Below are positions 56,230 to 64,000 of a DNA stretch of 64,000 nt, one piece after another. The position numbers and the translations under genes are program-made. The notes below the pieces were generated by a model. It was not told the DNA's origin, did not search any database, and saw only the letters and a program-made list of their open reading frames with translations. Positions within the stretch are counted from its first letter, which is position 1. Every line of letters begins with the position of its first letter. Source of the stretch: Pomphorhynchus laevis (Eukaryota; Acanthocephala; Palaeacanthocephala; Echinorhynchida; Pomphorhynchidae); assembly GCA_012934845.2 (NCBI GenBank), contig WNNJ02000181.1, positions 1-64,000 on the forward strand. The letters are read 5' to 3'.

Positions 56230-56700
56230 GTCGACCAATTATTTTATAATTTTGCCCTCTATGAGACTTACATTTTAAGCTCTTTTATTTACAAATTGAA
56301 TTTAAAAAGAATAAATAATAAATAATTGTTATAAAAAATTATCTTATATAATTATTCATTTTTTATTATTTAACTTTATTGTAAATTATCCTCCTGATAG
56401 CCTCTAATCCTTATTCTGATACATTGTCTGTTATTTATTAGTCCATTCACAAAAATTGATTTTTATTTTAAATTCTATTTTAAATGTTAACTTCAATTGA
56501 GTATTTAATATATAAAATTCTTAAAATATAAAAATAAATATAAACTATTAAGCGGAAAATATTTATGGATAATAAATAATAAACTTTATATTAGAATAGG
56601 ATAGTAGATAAAAAATTTCATAAGAGGAAATACGTCAATAGATTAATTTGTCCCCGCTGCTATGTTTGGTGGAGGAATAGGACGAATTTATGATTATTTG
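56230..56700 (+). mobile_element. Naiad pseudo-LTR remnants (copy F)
   Basis: An end piece at 56385-56470 (tgatacattgtctgttattt) and a start piece at 56560-56690. In the latter GTCC (56650) faces GGAC (56680-56683), a compensated change relative to GGCC/GGCC in copy B. Confidence 0.65.
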
Positions 56701-57327
56701 TTATTTAAATATCAAATTTTATTTTATCATTATTATTTATTATTTTATAATTCTAGTAAATACGCAGACTCAGTTAACTTATTTGATCTATTGAATGAAA
56801 TACCTTTTATTTAAGATCTTTCAAATTTAATTGAAATTTATGATTTCAAATTAAATCAGCATTGCTATGTGTGGTAAATAAGCAAACGCTAATAGATTTT
56901 CAACAAAATGTACAGCTAGGAATAAATAGTAAAGTAATTAGTTATTCGATTGTAAGTAGTTGATAAACGTTTTTAAATATGAAATTTAATGACACCTCTT
57001 CTAATAATTCACTGAACTGTGAACCATATTTTCAGGTTAAGTTTGTTCTGGCATGACTTTATCCACTTCTGAAAATCGAGCATTCTTTCGTATCTAATCA
57101 TTTAATTCCTTCTGAGCATCATCACTTACTGTGGCATAATTTCCATTTGTCCCAACCAGTCTTAACTGTCGCAAAGCTCTGCTCTTCAATTATGGCTTTT
57201 CTACAAGAAGGACAATTTTACCATTTTTCATATATAATAGTTGATAGCATGATTTATGGAATTATGCTTGTCAATTAATAGGCGGATTGTACGTTGTTAT
57301 TAACTATAGGCTACATCAATTGATCCG
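56701..57327. other. Gap, nothing secure
   Basis: A less AT-rich patch at 57040-57220 has a short - strand string NCPSCRKAIIEEQSF that could be an exon scrap, but no context supports it. Confidence 0.3.
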
Positions 57328-57472
57328 AATGTATTTTGTTCCGAATATATTATAGTCAATATATTTTGGTCCGAAGGTATTTCGGTACGAATGTATTTTG
57401 GTACGAATGTATTTTGGTACGAATGTATTTTGGTACGAATGTATTTTGGTACGAATGTATTTGGTGCGAATA
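57328..57472 (+). repeat. Minisatellite, 16-base unit
   Basis: Six clean and about two degraded copies of tattttggtacgaatg. Confidence 0.9.
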
Positions 57473-57489
57473 ATATATTAGTACATTCG

Positions 57490-59590
57490 CCTCCGATCAA
57501 AGATAATCTTTCAGGTAGCGTAGTTGTCGACGTTGTTGCGAATTACGTCGAAAGATTCTTTTTTCTCTGGTACGATCAGTGAGTTTCATAGCTTTTTCGT
57601 TCGGAGCTTGTTTTTCGACGTTGTATGCACATTTGTATCCATCTGCTCTGTTTTGGTCATTAGGAGCAACTTGGGTGTTCCGATGGGTCAGATTGGCTCT
57701 ATTCTCAGGGATGTCGTGGTTTTCATCCATTACTTCCGGATATTCAAATATAGTGGTGGATGTGTCCGAGTTTCGTGGAACTCATGGTGCGAGGTGTTTA
57801 TTAGACACAGTTGTTTCAACACCATCTTGTTTGCATATTTTAGAATGATGTAGATTAGGTTAGACAACTTCTGTTGGCGCCTCGTATTTAGTATCCGAAA
57901 CGTGACGTCTGATAATCGCTTTATTAATGCTCGACAGCCACTTTGGGGTCGTGTCTCGAATCGTGGATCTGCGTTGAAAATCACATAATTTATCATGTTG
58001 AGTAAAATTAGTTTCTGTACATGGTAAGGATCGAATGGAGTGAAGGACGCGAGGGAGCGATTTTTCCCATTTGTTCAACGGCGGTTTGCTTGTTAAGATA
58101 TCCAATTCGATTGACTTCCACAGTGTTCGGTTGCATATCTTCACTTGACCATTTCCACTAGGGTTATACGGCGTGTAATGACTAGACGCTATTCCCAAGT
58201 TCTCTTGGAATGATTTCAATTCTGCCGAGATGAATGCAAAGCCGTTATCTGAGTAAATGGCGGCATACCGAATAAATAGAAGAGCTGTTCGAAGTAATTT
58301 ATAACGGTACATGCGGACATGTCAGCACATGGAAATGCAAATAAAGATCTTGAATACTCGTCAATGACGACAAACAAAAATGTACCGATTTCTAGTGAAT
58401 GATGGCATCATAACTTTGAAGTCAACCAAGAGTCTCTCAAAGAGACGGCTTGCTTTAATTAAAGGAGCATTCGAAAGTTTCATGAATCGTAGTTTCAGGT
58501 TCACAAATTCTTAGCATCGATTTATAATTGACTTAACATCTTTGATGATATACGGCATATTATAGTATGACAAAATGCATAAATATCGTCAATCCCGGAT
58601 GGAAAAGCGTCCTGTGGACCATTGTCAGATGGGTGAGGCTTTGTTGAACAATTGCGCATCGAACACGATAGAGGGCATCTGCAGTTGTATTTTGGATACC
58701 TGCGATATATAACATTGAAATGAAATGGAGCTCGATCGATTCACCATCTTACCATCTTGTCGTTCTTGATTTGGTCGAATAAATAAATGACACACCTCTG
58801 GACGGTAATTATCACGAACTGTTTTCCCAGTAAATAGTGTCTCCATTCTTTGATAGCTTCGAAAATAGCGAGTACATCTTTTCTACCGCAGAATGACCTT
58901 TTGCTACACCTTGTAGAGTCCTAGAAAATAATGCGACAGGACGACCTTGCTGCGACAAGACAGCGGCCATTGTGTGATTAGATGCATCCGTTTGACTCGG
59001 AGAATTTTGTTTTCATCAATCAAAAAAGGGCTGAGTCGGCTATATCTTGTCAAATTTCGTCAAAGCTTTTCAAGGCAAACTTTTTCAAAGAAAATGTTAT
59101 AGCTTCTAACAAGTATCTTACCTTTTCTGAATACTTTTCTTGATCTAACGTGAATAGTGAGAGAACATGTCAATCAAGCGTTTGAGATCATATGGAGAGA
59201 GCATAGTATTTAGTCTAAGTAGTCCCGATAGCCTTTATTGGTCTGTTCGTATTTCTTTATCTTTAGTGAGGAATTCGAGGAGCAATTAGATTTCGGTCTG
59301 AGACAACGCATTTTTCTTGGTTTAGATTTATATTATATTTACTGAGTTTATAAGGCGTAGGAGATTGAAGTAGTCTTCTTGTTAGTGCCCACACACTGCG
59401 TGATCATTAAGGTAGACGAAGGTACCTTCCAGCGATTCTTGATGGATAATTGTGTCAATTGAGCTTTGGAAAACGGCTTGTGAATTAGTTAGTCCGAACA
59501 GTACTCTTTCGAATTCGTAGAGCCTTACGTTAGCTTCGAACGCTGTATATTTCCGCTTGTCATCTCTTATGGTTAATTGGTGATATAGTA
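57490..59590 (-). mobile_element. Ty3/gypsy-type fossil: RT, RNase H, integrase
   Basis: On the - strand, right to left: RT (about 59380-59590), RNase H (58780-59050, VALFSRTLQGVAKG), integrase (57860-58312, AAIYSDNGFAFISAELKSF, PYNPSGNGQV, LHSIRSLPCTETN) and a polar tail to 57490. No LTR recognised. Heavily broken. Same broad family as the integrase end at 10191-10800. Confidence 0.75.
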
Positions 59591-59799
59591 ATTTTTTAAA
59601 TAATAATTTTATTAATATTAATTGAACAATTAAGATTCCCGCAAATGGGCCGCTATATACTTTACAGTAAAATTGGTTCCCTCAAATGCGCCTCAAAATA
59701 ACACATTATTATGGTTAGTTGTCTTTCACAACACTATGTAGTATACGTAAATCCATTGACGTCGATGTTGCTCTTATCGTGTCGATGATATGCTGATCG

Positions 59800-60480
59800 C
59801 GATCCACGGATACATCGTGAAGTCATTCTTGCTAGATGTAAACCCAGGCGAAAACGTAATTTGGTTATTATGTCTGTATACATCGCAATTGTTTTCCGTG
59901 TTTCAAGAGTAGCAATCCACTTCGGAGTGGTGTGGTACCTTTACCGGCGTCGCCAAAACTTGAAAACAACAGGAATGAAGGAAGCGTGTTATTCGCGAAC
60001 AATCAACCGGTTTACAATGCTCGATGTGTACCCGTTACCACGTACAGATGATCTGGTCGACAAGTTGTCAACGTTCAAAATATTTACATGTCTGGACATT
60101 AAGGACGCGTACAACCAAATACCAATTCTCCAATCAGAACGAGAATACACGGCGTTTGAAGCGGGAGGTGGGTTATACCAATATAAACGAATTCCCTTTA
60201 GCCTGCCAACAGAGTAGCCGTGTTCCAACTCGTGATTAATTCTTTAACACAACACGAACATGTCAAGAACACGGCTGTAATCTTCAACGTTTCTTTAAAG
60301 TGACTCATGCATATAATATAACTATGAATGAGTCGAAAAGCTCGTTTGCATCCGAATCAATATGCGTACTGGTCAATGCATAGCTGGAGGCATAGTAAAA
60401 CCCGATCCCAAAAGACTCGCTCCACTTGTAGCGCTTCAAGCTCCATTGGATATTCATAGTCATCAATCTCTATTGGATAG
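59800..60480 (+). mobile_element. Ty3/gypsy-type fossil: RT fragment
   Basis: MLDVYPLPRTDDLVDKLSTF, CLDIKDAYNQIPI and AFEAGGGLYQYKRIPF are the gypsy RT start; traces continue to about 60480. Opposite orientation to its neighbour. Partial and broken. Confidence 0.7.
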
Positions 60481-60515
60481 TAATATAAAACAATTTGGTT
60501 TCTGATAAACATACA

Positions 60516-60593
60516 ATTATTCCTGTCAGTTCCAGATTATTCCTGTCAGTTCCAGATTATTCCTGTCAGTTCCAGATTATTCCTGTCAGTTCC
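60516..60593 (+). repeat. Tandem repeat, 20-base unit, four copies
   Basis: attattcctgtcagttccag at 60516, 60536, 60556 and 60576, followed by the inverted repeat ccgctcgctacgctcgcgg and then the LINE-B ORF1 start. It may be the 5' end of LINE-B or a pre-existing array. Confidence 0.9.
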
Positions 60594-60638
60594 GCTCGCT
60601 ACGCTCGCGGATTGAGCTCAATCTATCGATAAAAGGTC

Positions 60639-61965
60639 ATGCCTAAAAAAGCGCGATCTCAGATCCCTGTTCCTGATCAACAATCTTCCACATCTAAATG
60701 CAATGATGGTTATACCAGCTTTGAAGTTGGATGCGATTCCAAAGATTGCGATGTATGGACACTTGTTCGTGTTAAAATATCCGACCACTCAGTGTATAAA
60801 CTTAAACATTTCACTTGCGGTTTTTGTACATCAGTACGACTACTACAGTTATCCTGCTCATCTACTCCTGTATCACACACTACCACTCAGACCAATGCTG
60901 TTTTAGATGTTTCCCTCGCATCAACACCTGACTTCGCATCATATAATCCCATTATTGAACCTACTCTCTCACACACTCCTCGTTCAACTACGTACCAAAC
61001 TTCCATTAATCTTTCTCATTCTAACAATGCTAACGGCAAAGCTTTTCATCTCGTACCTCCTCTTTCCTATTCCTCCCCCAATCTAAATAAATCTCAAACT
61101 TCTTTATTCTCCTCACGAACTCCTTACTCGACCCCCCCCTGTATCACCTCTCAATAATTTACACCCTTCCATCAAAATCATTTCCAGTAACATTTCCGAT
61201 CAACTAATTCAACACTCCATTCCTGTCACTCATGCCCCAACCTATTTTAATTCTCCTTACTCTACCTCCCACGTAACACTTCCCAATAAGTTACATCCTT
61301 CATTTAAAATCATATCCAGTCACACCTCTGATCAACCGATTCAACACCCCGCTCCTGTCACACTTGCTCCAACCAATATTAATTCTTTATCAAGCACCCC
61401 TGTCATTTCCACTTCTATCTGCTCATCTACCTCGACTCCAACCAGCTCTGTCCGTCCACCACTTCCACGAAATCGTTTTCCTTCGCGCGATCGCTGTATA
61501 ATCATATCAAACTTAAAGCTTTCCGAATCTGCTTCTCCACAATCTCGCCTCGATGATGATGTATCTGCTTTCAGGTCTATCCTAGCAACCATTCTTCCTG
61601 ATGATAACCCATCACTCTTCAATAATATCGCTCCTGTATCCTTTATTCGTTTAAACAAATCCACTAAATCAAATCATCTCAGTCCTCCACTCTTAAAAAT
61701 CGTTTTCCGACATAGTTCACATGCCTCTTCGGTACTCTCCCAACGTTTTAAACTTCTTACCACTTCATCTACTTGCCGTATCTTTCCTGACCGCTCCCCT
61801 TCTGATATTGCCCAGCTCAATTTAGCTCGCATTGAAAAACATCGACGTGAAACAAACGGCGAGTCATCCTTATCTATACGTAAAATCAACGGAAATTTTC
61901 ACGTTCTTCACACAAGGCCAAAAATTCGATGGCGTCCCATCTCTCCCCCTTGTCTTCTTCGCTAG
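60639..61965 (+). CDS. LINE-B ORF1
   Basis: ORF1 of a CR1-like LINE. It starts at ATG 60639 (MPKKARSQIPVPDQQSSTSK). An N-terminal Cys motif (GCDSKDCDVWT ... FTCGFC, residues 30-70) resembles the zinc-binding domains at the front of many CR1/L2 ORF1 proteins. A long Ser/Pro/Thr linker follows, then a conserved C-terminal domain (NRFPSRDRCIIISNLKLSES, LLKIVFRHSSHASSVL, RRETNGESSLSIRKINGNFH). The frame changes once, at the C8 run 61132-61139, and then stays open to TAG 61963-61965, overlapping the start of ORF2 by about 35 bases. - strand ORFs here are shadows. Confidence 0.8.
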
Positions 61966-64000
61966 TCGATCTCGCTCCTAAGCATACTTTTCGTCTTAGT
62001 CTATTCAATACTCGCTCCATTCTTCATAAAGCTGATATGCTTCTCGATATCTTCGATCAATTATCTATCGATATTCTCTGCATTACCGAATCCTGGCACA
62101 CTGACTCCAACGATCTTGCTATTCGTCGTCTATGTCGCTCTGGTTGTTCTCTAGTTGAATCAGCTCGTCAAATTACATCTCATACATCTACTGCGTCTAA
62201 CCATGGCGGTATTGTTGCCATTGCTCGTCACCCAATGTCTTTACGTAAAATCAACGTTAACATCCGTTACACCTCGTTCGAATTACTCATATGCAGATTA
62301 TCAACGCCTTTCCCTCTGGAACTTGTGATTGTATACCGTCCAGGTTCAGTTGCCCCATCACGTATCTTCTTTAACGACCTTGCAGATCTAATGTCTCACT
62401 GTTCATTGTCTTATACTCCTTCTTTTGTTCTCGGTGACTTTAACATTCGTCTTGATCGCCCGTCTGACTCTGACTCTATCACTTTAACTAATCTTTTTTC
62501 TGATTTTAACTATAAATTACTTTCAACAAGCCCAACTCATATTCTCGGCGGTGCTCTCGACATCATTGCTGTTCCTAACTGCTTCAATGACTATACCTCC
62601 TTGTCAATTACTGATCCTGGTTTGTCCGATCATTTCCTTGTCACTCTTACTCTTACTCGTCCCCATCCTCCTTCTCCGCCTTTACCATTATCTACACCAA
62701 GTCGACCCTGGAAGCTTCTCGATATCCCTATTCTCTGCACAGCCTTACTCAATTCTTCACTCTTTTCACTTCCTCTTAACTATCTCTCTCCCGATGATCT
62801 CTGCATTCTGTTTGATTCTGAACTTACGTCGATCCTCAATAACCTTCTACCTAGTCGACTTCGACGTTCCCAGCGCTTGCGCCATGCTCCCTGGTTCGAT
62901 TCTGACTGTAGTCTTTCTAAGCGTCGACTCCGTCACTCTTTTCGTATGTATAAACGCTTTCTTAAACGTTCACCCAACTCACTCCCTCCAAATCTTCGTG
63001 ATTCTTACTTTTCTCAACGCCGTTCACATCTCATTCTTATACGTACTAAACGTACTCTCTTTTGGCGAAATCAACTCGAGTCATCTTCCAACTCGAAATC
63101 TCATTAAAAAATCTTAAACTCAATTCTTTCACGATCATCTACCCCTTGTAATATAAATCCTGATGAATTTTCTTCTTATCTACAAACTAAGCTATCTAAT
63201 TTACTTTCCCTACTACCCATAGCCCCCTTGTACCCACTCTTATCTTTAAATACTTCCCTCCCAGAACTATTCCACCTTCTTCCCGTTTCGTCTGATGAAG
63301 TTTCTTCGGTTCTGCTGTCATTACCTAATAAAACCTCTCCTTCTGACCCAATTCCCACTCACTTACTTAAAAATATCTGCACTTTTATCTTACCCTTCCT
63401 AACCACATTGTTCAACTCGTCCATCCGTAGCTGTACATTTCCTTCCATCTGGAAATGCGCCACTGTTCGTCCTATCATCAAAAAGCAATCTCTCGACTCT
63501 TCACTACCATCTTCGTACCGTCCAATCTCACTTCTCCCAACCCTCTCTAAACTCCTTGAGCGTCTCGTTCTTAAGCAAGTTAATACATATCTCTATTCCT
63601 CTAACTTATTTCCTCCCTTCCAAGCCGCTTTTCGCTCTAATTACTCTACCGAAATTGCATGTCTTAAAGTTTATAACGACTTACTCATATCGCGCGATCA
63701 TAAATTATGTAGTGTCATAGTTTCTCTTGATCTATCGTCTGCTTTTGACATCGTCGATCACTCGATTCTTCTCCATCGCCTTCGTCATGATTATGGCTTC
63801 TCTTTACCCACTGTATCATGGTTTTCTTCATATCTATCAAACCGTACATTTCGCGTATATTCTAACTCTTCTCTCTCCCATCCTTCGTCCATTCCGTCCG
63901 GTGTTCCGCAAGGCTCCGTATTAGGCCCTATACTTTTCTCTCTTCTTCTTGGTGATTTGTCTTCGATTTCTCATAAATTTAACTTCCATGTTATGCAATA
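61929..64000 (+). CDS. LINE-B ORF2 (endonuclease plus RT), cut by the window end
   Basis: Starts at ATG 61929 (MASHLSPLSSSLVDLAP). Apurinic-type endonuclease: LSLFNTRSILHKADML, ILCITESWHTDSND, GGIVAIARH, ELVIVYRPGS, SFVLGDFNIR, GALDIIAV, GLSDHFLV; all key residues appear present. After a single in-frame TAA at 63105 the same frame stays open to the window end: [40 protein letters not shown] (motif A), SGVPQGSVLGPILFSLLLGD (motif B). The YADD motif would lie beyond 64000; it is seen in the copy at 36962-37680. With one stop only, this is the youngest LINE-B in the window. Confidence 0.88.

Noticed and set aside
61341-61889. - strand ORFs over LINE-B ORF1
   Set aside because: Shadows of the + strand ORF1, whose protein is recognisable and conserved in the copy at 31049.

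Overview
The window is eukaryotic and looks like an AT-rich invertebrate animal genome. It has spliced genes with very short introns (42, 45 and 51 bases) beside introns of several kilobases that are full of transposons, and there is no bacterial gene organisation. The mix of repeats (a permuted Penelope-like element, several LINE lineages, Ty3/gypsy-type LTR fossils, foldback DNA elements) together with the small introns would suit a flatworm, but other invertebrates are possible and the sequence alone does not settle it. No rRNA, tRNA or CRISPR array was recognised.

Host genes. The one secure host gene is OLA1 (Obg-like ATPase 1) on the + strand from 7798 to 28639. Twelve exons can be placed with matching splice phases, and one short exon of about 14 codons was not found. 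Its large introns hold most of the repeats between 8 and 28 kb. Only 94 bases after its stop lies a second + strand ORF (28734 onward) for a coiled-coil protein whose 3' end runs into a LINE. On the - strand between 33.3 and 35.8 kb there is a candidate spliced gene with a signal-peptide exon, a 36-base symmetric exon and a transmembrane exon.

Mobile elements, left to right. 1-4.3 kb: a Jockey/I-type LINE (called LINE-A here) with a near-perfect inverted copy of its 5' third. 4.5-7.3 kb: pieces of a CR1-like LINE (LINE-B) and relatives, including one insertion with target duplications, an inverted 5' part and copied filler DNA. 8-28 kb (OLA1 introns): LINE-D, an LTR fossil, scattered pieces of an unusual reverse-transcriptase family (RT-X), foldback/TIR elements, and more LINE-B. 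29.7-38.9 kb: a third LINE-A copy, LINE-B ORF1 and RT fragments, tandem repeats. 39-49.6 kb: a nested cluster of a Penelope-like element whose GIY-YIG endonuclease lies upstream of the RT (the permuted Naiad arrangement), with several pseudo-LTRs and a gypsy-type LTR fossil inserted into one copy. 49.7-53.2 kb: second LINE-A copy. 53.2-56.1 kb: the longest RT-X copy, itself interrupted by a LINE. 57.5-60.5 kb: two gypsy-type fossils in opposite orientation. 60.6-64 kb: the 5' two thirds of a fairly young LINE-B, cut by the window end.

The most interesting items are the Naiad-type cluster and a pair of interleaved inverted repeats (a possible RNA pseudoknot) inside its pseudo-LTRs, which show compensatory changes between copies; a 3' hairpin shared by two LINE lineages; and the candidate microexon-type membrane protein gene.
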